Source: Anaerotruncus colihominis (GTDB taxonomy: Bacteria; Bacillota; Clostridia; Oscillospirales; Ruminococcaceae). From it: DNA of 64,000 bases. The number at the start of each line of letters is the position of its first letter. The stretch's first letter is position 1. The notes beneath the pieces are model-generated. The model was not told the origin of the DNA. It did not search any database and worked only from the letters and a program-made list of their open reading frames with translations. Shown here one piece after another: positions 16,278 to 23,491 of the stretch. Location of the stretch: the NCBI GenBank assembly GCA_025146135.1, contig CP102255.1, positions 2,542,001-2,606,000 of the forward strand, in the 5' to 3' direction. A program made the position numbers and the translations under genes.

Positions 16278-17153
16278 GTGAACTTTGGAATCTTTTTGCA
16301 GCTTCTTGTAATCGGCCTTTCGATGGGCATGATCTATGCGATGATCTCGATGGGCATTGTGCTTCTGGTGCGCGCGGTGGGCGTGTTGAATTTTGCGCAG
16401 GGCGACCTCTTTATGCTCGGCGCTTATGTGACCTATGCTTTGACCTATCAGGCCCATCTGCCTCTTTACGCCATGGCGCTTGTCGCGCTGGTCATTTTCG
16501 CATTGTTCGGGACGCTGTTCATGTTTTCGGTCTACTGGCCGCTGCGCCGCTCCACCTGGTCCGCCACCGTGCTCATCAGCACACTGGGCGCCTCCGTTGT
16601 CATCAAGGAATTGGTAAAATTGATCTGGGGCACCGTGCCGCTTGTGTCAGAGCCGATTGTCAAGGGCGTGCTGGTCATCGGCACAGCGCGGCTGGAGTAT
16701 CAATACCTGTTCATCATTGTGATCGCCTCGGCCCTGATCCTCGGTGTTTTCTGCCTGTTTGACAAGCTGTATGCCGGCCGTGTGATGCAGGCCGCGGCGC
16801 AGGACAAATATGCCGCCGAGCTGTTGGGCATCCCGACGATTCTCACCACCATCGCCACCTACATCATCAGCATGTCGCTGGTCGGTATCGGGGGTTATCT
16901 GGTCGCCCCGCTCTTTTTGGTTTCGACATCACTGGGTTCGTTTATGCTCAAAGGCTTTGCCGGTATGGTCATCGGCGGAATCGGAAATGTCAAAGGGGCG
17001 GTGTTGGGCAGCCTGCTGATCGGAATCATCGAATCATTCGCCACCCTTTTCACCACCACCTACAAGGACGCGGTCGTGTTTATGGTTTTGATCGTGGTGC
17101 TGATTGTACGGCCGGAGGGCTTTTTCGGCCAGCTTATCAAAGAGAAAGCGTGA
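16278..17153 (+). CDS. ABC transporter permease, LivH type
   Basis: An integral membrane permease of 291 residues with about eight hydrophobic segments. It shows the LivH signatures LSMGMIYAMISMGIVLLVRAVGVLNFAQGDLFMLGAY, GFAGMVIGGIGNVKGAVLGS (the EAA-like coupling loop) and a final LIVVLIVRPEGFFG. It forms the heteromeric channel with the LivM-type protein. The start is GTG at 16278, with GGGAGG 8 nt upstream; the TTG at 16263 overlaps that site and is less likely. It lies 10 bp before livM. Confidence 0.92.
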   Translation: MNFGIFLQLLVIGLSMGMIYAMISMGIVLLVRAVGVLNFAQGDLFMLGAYVTYALTYQAHLPLYAMALVALVIFALFGTLFMFSVYWPLRRSTWSATVLISTLGASVVIKELVKLIWGTVPLVSEPIVKGVLVIGTARLEYQYLFIIVIASALILGVFCLFDKLYAGRVMQAAAQDKYAAELLGIPTILTTIATYIISMSLVGIGGYLVAPLFLVSTSLGSFMLKGFAGMVIGGIGNVKGAVLGSLLIGIIESFATLFTTTYKDAVVFMVLIVVLIVRPEGFFGQLIKEKA

Positions 17154-17163
17154 GGGGTAGCAT

Positions 17164-18165
17164 ATGAAAAAAATCCGTATTCTGCGGGGGACGCTGCTGG
17201 TGACCCTCGCTCTCGCCGCTTATCTGGTGCTGCCGAACCACTTGGGCAAATACATGATGACCGTTATGAACAGCGCGCTGATCTATTTTGTAGTCTGTCT
17301 CGGGATTCAGGTGATCCTCGGGATGGGCGGGATGGTTTCTTTTGCGGCTATCTCGTTTATGGGCGTAGGCGCATACGCGACCGCTATTTTCTCTATGAGG
17401 GCGGGGCTGCCAATCCTGCTTTCGGTGGCGGGCGCAATGGTGATTTCCGCTCTGTTCGCCCTGTTGATCGGCATGGTCCTTCTGCGTCTGAAGGGTACCT
17501 TCTTCACCTTCTCCACCGTCGCGCTGGTCCAGATTACATACAGCGTGTTCAACAACTGGCGGGCTGTCACCGGCGGGCCGGATGGAATTGCCGGTGTGCC
17601 GAACTTCTCAATCGGCGGCTTGCAGGCCAAAACATCCGATCAGAACTATCTGGTGCTGCTGACAGCCGCGATCCTCTGCGCATTGGTGGTCGTCAGGCTG
17701 CGCAAAACCAATCTCGGACGTGCGCTCAGTTCGGTGCGCGACAATGAGATCGCCGCGCAGGTGATGGGCGTCAACGTTTACAAGACCAAAGTCACCGCCT
17801 TTGTAATCGCTGCAATTTTCGCAGGACTGGGGGGCGCTTTGATGACCCATACCAACCATTTTGTCGGCGCATCCTCCTTCACCTTCGATCAGTCGACCAC
17901 ATTCGTTATTATGGCGATGCTTGGCGGCGTGACCAGCACGCCCGGCGTTTTTGTCGGCACGCTGCTTATCACGATGCTCCCTGAGTGGCTCAAACCGCTT
18001 CAGGAGTATATCCGCCTGTTTTACGGCCTTGGCGTTATGCTGCTGATGGTCTTTATGCCGATGGGGCTGGCCGGGTTGTATCGTAAAATTGCCGGGCAGG
18101 TCCGTGAACGCCTGCATCTGGGGTATAAAACGCGGATCGGCGCCGGCGGCCAGGCGGAGGTGTGA
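17164..18165 (+). CDS. ABC transporter permease, LivM type
   Basis: The second permease subunit (333 residues, about nine hydrophobic segments). Family features are GMGGMVSFAAISFMGVGAYATAI, NWRAVTGGPDGIAGVP, RLRKTNLGRALSSVRDNEIAAQVMGVNVYKTKVTAFVIAAIFAGLGGAL and the coupling loop AMLGGVTSTPGVFVG. The ATG has GAGGGG upstream. The gene is followed by the ATPase gene after 3 bp, typical of tight translational coupling in Liv operons. Confidence 0.93.
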   Translation: MKKIRILRGTLLVTLALAAYLVLPNHLGKYMMTVMNSALIYFVVCLGIQVILGMGGMVSFAAISFMGVGAYATAIFSMRAGLPILLSVAGAMVISALFALLIGMVLLRLKGTFFTFSTVALVQITYSVFNNWRAVTGGPDGIAGVPNFSIGGLQAKTSDQNYLVLLTAAILCALVVVRLRKTNLGRALSSVRDNEIAAQVMGVNVYKTKVTAFVIAAIFAGLGGALMTHTNHFVGASSFTFDQSTTFVIMAMLGGVTSTPGVFVGTLLITMLPEWLKPLQEYIRLFYGLGVMLLMVFMPMGLAGLYRKIAGQVRERLHLGYKTRIGAGGQAEV

Positions 18166-18168
18166 CGG

Positions 18169-18933
18169 ATGGAAAAGATTCTAAAGCTTAACAAGGTAAA
18201 TAAACGGTTCGGCGGCGTGGTTACCGCCCTGGATGTCTGTATGGAGCTGGAACCGGGTGCGATCCACGGCTTGATTGGTCCGAACGGTGCGGGCAAAACC
18301 ACCCTTCTCAACCTGATTTCCGGCATTTATGAAGTGGACAGCGGCTCCATCACCTTCATGGGGCGCGATATCACGCATATGCCGTCCCATGAGCGCGCGC
18401 ATCTCGGATTGGGGCGCACCTTCCAGACCCCGCGTTTCCTCGAACGCTCCAACATTGAGGAGAATCTTTTGGTCGCGGCCGATTTGGGGAAACGGGTCCC
18501 CTTCTGGAAATCTTTTATTTCAAGAAAGAGCCTGGATTTTCTTAACGACCTCGAGCATCTGACACAGCTTGCGGGATTCTCCTTTTGTCTGGAGGACGAG
18601 ATGGACAGCCTGACCTTTGGACAGAAAAAACTGTTGGAAATCATCCGGGCGATCCTGACACACCCCAAGGTGATTCTCGTGGACGAGCCGGCGGCGGGGT
18701 TGAACAACAGGGAGATTGAAAACGCGGTCAAGCTTCTGGAGATGGCTGCGCAGGAGATGGGCATCGGCATTATCCTGATCGAACATTCCATGGATATGAT
18801 TATGAATGTCTGCCAGCAAATCACGGTGCTGAATTTCGGAGAGGTGATCGCCTGCGGCACACCTGCGCAGGTATCCTCCAATGAGGACGTTATCACCGCC
18901 TATCTGGGGAGGGAGCGTAATGTTGAAAGTTAA
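18169..18933 (+). CDS. ABC transporter ATP-binding protein, LivG type
   Basis: A 254-residue ABC ATPase with Walker A GPNGAGKTT, Q-loop FQTPRF, a degenerate signature LTFGQKKLLEIIRAI (FGQKK instead of SGGQQ, common in LivG), Walker B VILVDEPAAGLN and the switch His in IEHSMD. It energises uptake at the inner face of the membrane together with the LivF-type subunit. Start after GGAGGTG. Its end overlaps the next gene by 14 bp. Confidence 0.93.
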   Translation: MEKILKLNKVNKRFGGVVTALDVCMELEPGAIHGLIGPNGAGKTTLLNLISGIYEVDSGSITFMGRDITHMPSHERAHLGLGRTFQTPRFLERSNIEENLLVAADLGKRVPFWKSFISRKSLDFLNDLEHLTQLAGFSFCLEDEMDSLTFGQKKLLEIIRAILTHPKVILVDEPAAGLNNREIENAVKLLEMAAQEMGIGIILIEHSMDMIMNVCQQITVLNFGEVIACGTPAQVSSNEDVITAYLGRERNVES

Positions 18934-19651
18934 GGACCTGCACGCGTACTATGGCTCGATCGAAGCCCTGCGCGGAATCGACCTGGAAGTATCCGATAAA
19001 AGCATCGTTTGTCTGATCGGTTCCAATGGAGCGGGAAAAACCACCCTGTTAAAATCGATCTCCGGTATGGTGCAGCACACCGGACGTATTGAATGGGACA
19101 GTGAAAATATCCGAAACTACAGCTCGGTGCAGATTGCCCGGCGCGGCGTGCTGCATGTCCCAGAGGGACGGCATGTTTTTCCCGGGCTTACGGTACAGGA
19201 AAACCTTGAGGTCGGTTGTATAAACTGGCGCGGCTTTTTTGGGAAAAAAAGGGACGATCAGGAGCTTGAATATGTGTTCAATATGTTTCCCCGGCTGGGG
19301 GAACGGCGCAACCAGCTTTCGTGGAGCCTTTCGGGCGGCGAGCAGCAGATGCTTGCCATCGGACGGGCGCTGATGGGCCGGCCCAAAATTCTGCTGCTCG
19401 ACGAGCCTTCGATGGGGCTTGCGCCGCTCGTAATCGAGGAGCTGTTTGAAAAGATTGTGGAAATCAATAACCAGGGCATGCCGATTCTGATGGTCGAACA
19501 AAACGCCCGTATCGCGCTTGAGGTTTCAGATTACGCCTATGTCATCAGCCAGGGCAGGATTGAGCTTTCCGGTCCGGCCAAGGAGCTGATCCACGACGAC
19601 CGGGTCATCAATGCCTATTTCGGCACTGGCGCGGGCAGCAAGCCCGCCTGA
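18920..19651 (+). CDS. ABC transporter ATP-binding protein, LivF type
   Basis: The second ATPase (243 residues): Walker A GSNGAGKTT, the LivF-specific RRGVLHVPEGRHVFPGLTVQENLEVG, signature LSGGEQQMLAIGRALM, Walker B ILLLDEPSMGLAP and VEQNARIALEVSD. The start is the ATG at 18920 inside the end of the LivG-type gene; GGAGGGAG lies 5-10 nt upstream. The frame stays open further up, but with no ribosome site. Confidence 0.93.
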   Translation: MLKVKDLHAYYGSIEALRGIDLEVSDKSIVCLIGSNGAGKTTLLKSISGMVQHTGRIEWDSENIRNYSSVQIARRGVLHVPEGRHVFPGLTVQENLEVGCINWRGFFGKKRDDQELEYVFNMFPRLGERRNQLSWSLSGGEQQMLAIGRALMGRPKILLLDEPSMGLAPLVIEELFEKIVEINNQGMPILMVEQNARIALEVSDYAYVISQGRIELSGPAKELIHDDRVINAYFGTGAGSKPA

Positions 19652-19674
19652 ACCGTCACAAAGGAGGTTCTTTT

Positions 19675-20559
19675 ATGAAGCTTGGCGCGCATACAATGCT
19701 CTGGCTTGACTGCCTTGGGGACGCGGATCTTTCCCTGCTCGACAGGATCTCCGCCTTCGGATACGACGCTGTGGAGGTGGTTGTCGGTGAGCGGCCGCTC
19801 TGTCCCCGTGCGCTTGCGGACCGGCTCGGCCGGCTTGGACTGTCCGCGTCCGTAAGCTGCGCAATCCCGCCGGAACGCGCCCCAGGCAGCCCTGACCCAG
19901 CTTCGCGCCATGCCGCGCTTCGTTTTTTTCGCCGTTGTTTTGAAACCGCCGCAGCGATCGGCGCAAGCAATTTTGTCGGTCCGCTCTATCTCAGCGGCCT
20001 GCCCGTCCGCCCGCGCACACAGGCGGAGCGCCAGACCGAATGGAGGAGCGCCGCAGACACTCTGCGCGAAGCAGCCAGAATCGCCTCGGATTACGGGGTT
20101 ACACTCTGCATCGAACCGCTCAACCGTTACAAGACCGATCTGATTAACACAGTGAGGCAGGGGATTTTAATGGTCGATGAAATCGGCCTGCCCAATGTCA
20201 AGCTGCTTTACGATACCTACCACGCCAATATCGAGGAGCGCAGCCTCACCGAAGCAATCGGGCGAATGGGAACCCGCTATCTCGGGGAGATTCATCTCTG
20301 TGAAAATGATAAAGGCGCGCCCGGAACGGGCCACATCGATTTTCCCGCCGTCGCCGCCACGCTGCGGCAAATTGGATTCGACGGATTCGCGGTCTTTGAG
20401 AGCTTTCCCCCATTCGGGAAGGACAATATCTGGCGGCAGCTCGCTCCCGATCAAGACAGCCTTGCGCAGGCAGCGGCGCGTTATCTGCGCGCCTTGTTCT
20501 GTCCCCCCAAGACTGAGCTTGCAGAAGGAAAGGGAACGGTTAAACGAGCATTCGTTTGA
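19675..20559 (+). CDS. Sugar isomerase/epimerase-type TIM barrel (tagatose 3-epimerase-like)
   Basis: The 294-residue protein belongs to the xylose-isomerase-like TIM-barrel superfamily. The stretch CIEPLNRYKTDLINT, with its catalytic Glu, is typical of D-tagatose/D-psicose 3-epimerases and hydroxypyruvate isomerases. The later LLYDTYHANIEE and GEIHLCENDKGAPGTGHIDF supply further metal ligands (Asp, His, Glu). Bacterial 3-dehydroshikimate dehydratases share the same fold, which matters given the shikimate-dehydrogenase-like gene in this island. The family alone does not decide. It is the last gene of the importer operon (23 bp after livF), with AAAGGAGG before the ATG and a terminator overlapping its end. 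Confidence 0.87.
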   Translation: MKLGAHTMLWLDCLGDADLSLLDRISAFGYDAVEVVVGERPLCPRALADRLGRLGLSASVSCAIPPERAPGSPDPASRHAALRFFRRCFETAAAIGASNFVGPLYLSGLPVRPRTQAERQTEWRSAADTLREAARIASDYGVTLCIEPLNRYKTDLINTVRQGILMVDEIGLPNVKLLYDTYHANIEERSLTEAIGRMGTRYLGEIHLCENDKGAPGTGHIDFPAVAATLRQIGFDGFAVFESFPPFGKDNIWRQLAPDQDSLAQAAARYLRALFCPPKTELAEGKGTVKRAFV

Positions 20560-20571
20560 CCGTTCCCTTTT
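20529..20571 (+). terminator. Terminator of the importer operon
   Basis: AAAGGGAACGGTTAAACGA pairs with TCGTTTGACCGTTCCCTTT (one mismatch, loop GCAT), followed by TTTTG. The 5' arm overlaps the last codons of the isomerase-like gene. Confidence 0.85.
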
Positions 20572-20721
20572 GTGGCTTTTTAGCCACCGCAAAAACAGGC
20601 GCCGGCGCACCGGTAGGCAGCACGCAGCGCCTTGTAAGCAAGGCCATTTTCTCCGCGGAGCGCGGCTCTTTGCCGCCTGTAATCCGCCCCGGCCTATGGC
20701 CATAACAGACAAGCTGATAAA

Positions 20722-20753
20722 AAAGGCTTCCGCTGTGGCGGAAGCCTTTTTTC
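20722..20753. terminator. Bidirectional terminator after secG
   Basis: AAGGCTTCCGC and GCGGAAGCCTT form a perfect stem with a 4-nt loop and T runs on both strands. It lies 8 bp after the secG stop codon and also backs up the rightward importer operon. Confidence 0.92.
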
Positions 20754-20760
20754 ATCTCTG

Positions 20761-21012
20761 TTACTTGAGCGCGGCGCTGATAAAATAGACAGCCAGCGTC
20801 ACGACCATAAAAACGATGCCAAAATATTTTGTGACGCGCACCAAAGTCGCCTGAAAGCTCCTGTTTTTGTTCTTGCCGAGATAAGACGACTCATTGGAGC
20901 CAGCCAGCGCGTTCAAGGCGCCCTGCTTGCCCTCCTGAAGCATAGCTGACACAATTACAATCACAGCGGCCACCAGAAGGATGATGCCGCCGATCACTTC
21001 GATCACACCCAT
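20761..21012 (-). CDS. secG: Preprotein translocase subunit SecG
   Basis: A small SecYEG channel subunit that stimulates protein export. The 83 residues contain two hydrophobic segments (about 4-24 and 57-80). Between them lies the conserved cytosolic loop SAMLQEGKQGALNALAGSNESSYLGKNKNRSFQATLVRVT, of which the LQEGKQGAL part is diagnostic. The start is the ATG at 21012 with GGAGG 9 nt upstream. It is monocistronic, with its own promoter and terminator; rnr and smpB, often adjacent to secG, are not here. Confidence 0.93.
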   Translation of the reverse strand: MGVIEVIGGIILLVAAVIVIVSAMLQEGKQGALNALAGSNESSYLGKNKNRSFQATLVRVTKYFGIVFMVVTLAVYFISAALK

Positions 21013-21058
21013 ATTTTCAACCTCCGATTCCATCGTGCCCAAATAGATAACAAATAAA

Positions 21059-21087
21059 ATTATAACAGATTACAGTGGCAATTGCAA
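21059..21087 (-). promoter_or_regulatory. Promoter of secG
   Basis: On the minus strand TTGCAA (21082-21087) and TATAAT (21059-21064) are 17 bp apart, with a start expected near 21052. Confidence 0.7.
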
Positions 21088-21191
21088 CCCGTTTGGAAAA
21101 TTTTTGCCGCGTGCATGTTTTGTTCCTGGGGCGCGCATACTAAGCTTGGTTTTTACCTCGAACCTTGCGTTTGCACGGGGATAAAACCCGA

Positions 21192-21224
21192 GCCGGACGG
21201 CCTATACCGTCCGGCTTTTGTTTT
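21192..21224 (+). terminator. Terminator-like hairpin downstream of parC-like gene
   Basis: GCCGGACGG and CCGTCCGGC form a 9-bp stem, followed on the plus strand by TTTTGTTTTTT. On the minus strand only a weaker TTTT run follows about 5 nt later. It may end the leftward topoisomerase transcript, but its T run suits a rightward transcript from about 21100 better. Confidence 0.65.
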
Positions 21225-23462
21225 TTATCCGAGCGTGAGCTGCTCCCCGGCGTCCTCCGCGCGAGGCAGCGCGCCGGCTGCCGGCAGCGTCTTTGTACGG
21301 AACCGATGGGGATTTGCTACCATCCCCTCCTCAAACGGGCGCACCCGCTCGACGAAATTATTTTTCTTAAGCGTCATCACGGCGACGCCCTGTGTCGACC
21401 GCGTTGTCTTGACGGCGACCGCGCCCGTGTGCACGATCAGCATGCGCCCGGCCGACGAGGTCAAAAGGTACTCAGCGTCCTGCGCCAACTGGAAAATGCC
21501 GGCCAGCGGCGACGCTGTGCTGTAGGCGCCGACAAGCTTTTTGCGGTTCGTTTTTGTCGCGTATCCAGCCAGATCGACCTTAGCGGCCTTACCATTTTGA
21601 AAAACAAACAGCATATACCCGGCGTAATCCGCCGTCACCGCCATATAAACGGCGCTTTCACCTTCGTCCATACCAAGGCGCGCCGGGATATAATCGCCCA
21701 TCACACTTGCCTTTGTATCGTCAAAATCGCTCGCCTTGGCCTTGTAGACCTGACCGCGGTCGGTGAAGAACAAAAGGTCGCTGTTGTTGGTCGCCTCCAC
21801 CGCCTGCGTAACCGTGTCGCCCTCTTTGAGCTTATGCTCGCCGCTCATACGCAGCGATTGCGGCGTGATCTTTTTAAAATAGCCCTCGCGCGTAAAGAAC
21901 AGATGGACCGCATAATCGGGCGCCGGCTCCTCTCCCGCTTCATCCTCGCCCTCCGTTGGATAGTAAAGCAGACTGCGGCGCGGTTTGGCGTATTTCTTTC
22001 CCACATTCTCCAGCTCGGAAATGATGATGGCGCGTATTTTTTCGCGGTGCTCCAGAATTGACTCCATCTCCGCGATGTCGTCGCGAAGCTGGCCGATCTC
22101 CTCAGTGCGCTTGAGGATATGCTCGCGGTTGAGCTGGCGCAGGCGGATTTCCGCGACGTACTCGGCCTGCACCTCGTCGATGCCAAATCCGATCATCAGG
22201 TTCGGCACGACCTCGCGTTCCTCCTGCGTCTCCCGCACAATCCGGACGGCCTTGTCAATATCAAGCAAAATCCTGGACAAGCCTTCCAGCAGATGCAGCT
22301 TTTCCTTTTTTTTGTTCAACTGGCGGAACACGCGCCGCCGCACGCATTCGCTTCGAAACGCCGCCCACTCCTCGATCAGCGTGCGCACGCCGCACACGCG
22401 CGGCATCCCGCCGATCAGGACGTTAAAGTTGCAGGAGAACGAATCCTCCAGCGGCGTCAGCTTAAAGAGCCGCTGCATCAGGCGGTCGGGGTCGACGCCC
22501 CGCTTGAGATCAAAAGTCAGTTTCAGCCCGTTCAAATCCGTCTCGTCGCGCATATCCGCGATCTCGCGGATCTTGCCCGCTTTCACCAGGTCGACCACCT
22601 TGTCCATAATGGCTTCGACGGTTGCAGTCGGCGGGATTTCCGTAACGTCGATACAATTGTTGGCGCGGTCATACGTATAGCGCGCGCGCACGCGGATGCC
22701 TCCGCGCCCTGTGTCGTAAATCCGGCGAAGCGCCTGCTCGTCATAGACGATATAGCCGCCGCCCGGAAAATCGGGCGCGTGCAGCGTCTCAAGCAGGTCA
22801 TGCTCCGGATTTTTGAGCACCGCGATCGTCGTTTCGCAGACCTCCGCGAGATTAAACGGGCAGATCGAACTGGCCATGCCGACGGCGATTCCGATGTTGG
22901 AGTTGACAAGCACCGATGGGAATGTCACTGGAAACAGCGTCGGTTCCTTCATCGTATTGTCGTAGTTATCGACCATATCGACGGTGTCCTCGTCGATGTC
23001 CCGGAACAGCTCGTTCGCAATCGGGTCGAGCTTGACCTCCGTGTAACGCGAGGCTGCGTAGGCCATATCGCGGCTGTACGCCTTGCCGAAATTGCCCTTG
23101 CTGTCGACATACGGATGCAAAAGCGCCTCGCAGCCGCGCGACAGGCGCACAAGCGTCTCATAGATCGCCTGGTCGCCGTGGGGATTGAGCTTCATTGTCG
23201 CGCCGACGACGTTGGCCGACTTGGTGCGCGCTCCGGTAAGCAGGCCCATCTTATACATCGTGTACAGCAGCTTGCGGTGCGAGGGCTTAAAGCCGTCGAT
23301 CTCCGGGATGGCGCGCGAAACGATGACGCTCATCGCATAAGGCATATAATTTTCCTCAAGCGTCGATACAATCGGCTGCTCGATCAGAACGCCGGCGTTT
23401 TCAATGACCGCCGACGTGTTCACGCTTTTTTTTGGTTCTTTCTTTTGGCGTTTTGCTGCCAT
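21225..23462 (-). CDS. parC: Type IIA DNA topoisomerase, subunit A (ParC/GyrA-like)
   Basis: The DNA breakage-reunion subunit (745 residues) of a type IIA topoisomerase. The catalytic tyrosine is Y140 in AASRYTEVKL. Other landmarks are MSVIVSRAIPEIDGFKPSHRKLLYTMY and the helix-4 region NPHGDQAIYETLVRL. The positions equivalent to GyrA Ser83 and Asp87 read Gln98 and Glu102, which is unusual for a quinolone-binding helix. A coiled-coil region (about 430-510) and a short C-terminal beta domain follow. It is encoded 29 bp after the B subunit. The sequence is divergent from standard GyrA and ParC, so assignment to topoisomerase IV rather than gyrase is an inference. Confidence 0.9.
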   Translation of the reverse strand: MAAKRQKKEPKKSVNTSAVIENAGVLIEQPIVSTLEENYMPYAMSVIVSRAIPEIDGFKPSHRKLLYTMYKMGLLTGARTKSANVVGATMKLNPHGDQAIYETLVRLSRGCEALLHPYVDSKGNFGKAYSRDMAYAASRYTEVKLDPIANELFRDIDEDTVDMVDNYDNTMKEPTLFPVTFPSVLVNSNIGIAVGMASSICPFNLAEVCETTIAVLKNPEHDLLETLHAPDFPGGGYIVYDEQALRRIYDTGRGGIRVRARYTYDRANNCIDVTEIPPTATVEAIMDKVVDLVKAGKIREIADMRDETDLNGLKLTFDLKRGVDPDRLMQRLFKLTPLEDSFSCNFNVLIGGMPRVCGVRTLIEEWAAFRSECVRRRVFRQLNKKKEKLHLLEGLSRILLDIDKAVRIVRETQEEREVVPNLMIGFGIDEVQAEYVAEIRLRQLNREHILKRTEEIGQLRDDIAEMESILEHREKIRAIIISELENVGKKYAKPRRSLLYYPTEGEDEAGEEPAPDYAVHLFFTREGYFKKITPQSLRMSGEHKLKEGDTVTQAVEATNNSDLLFFTDRGQVYKAKASDFDDTKASVMGDYIPARLGMDEGESAVYMAVTADYAGYMLFVFQNGKAAKVDLAGYATKTNRKKLVGAYSTASPLAGIFQLAQDAEYLLTSSAGRMLIVHTGAVAVKTTRSTQGVAVMTLKKNNFVERVRPFEEGMVANPHRFRTKTLPAAGALPRAEDAGEQLTLG

Positions 23463-23491
23463 GTCTGCACCTCAATTAAAATGGCCGCGGC

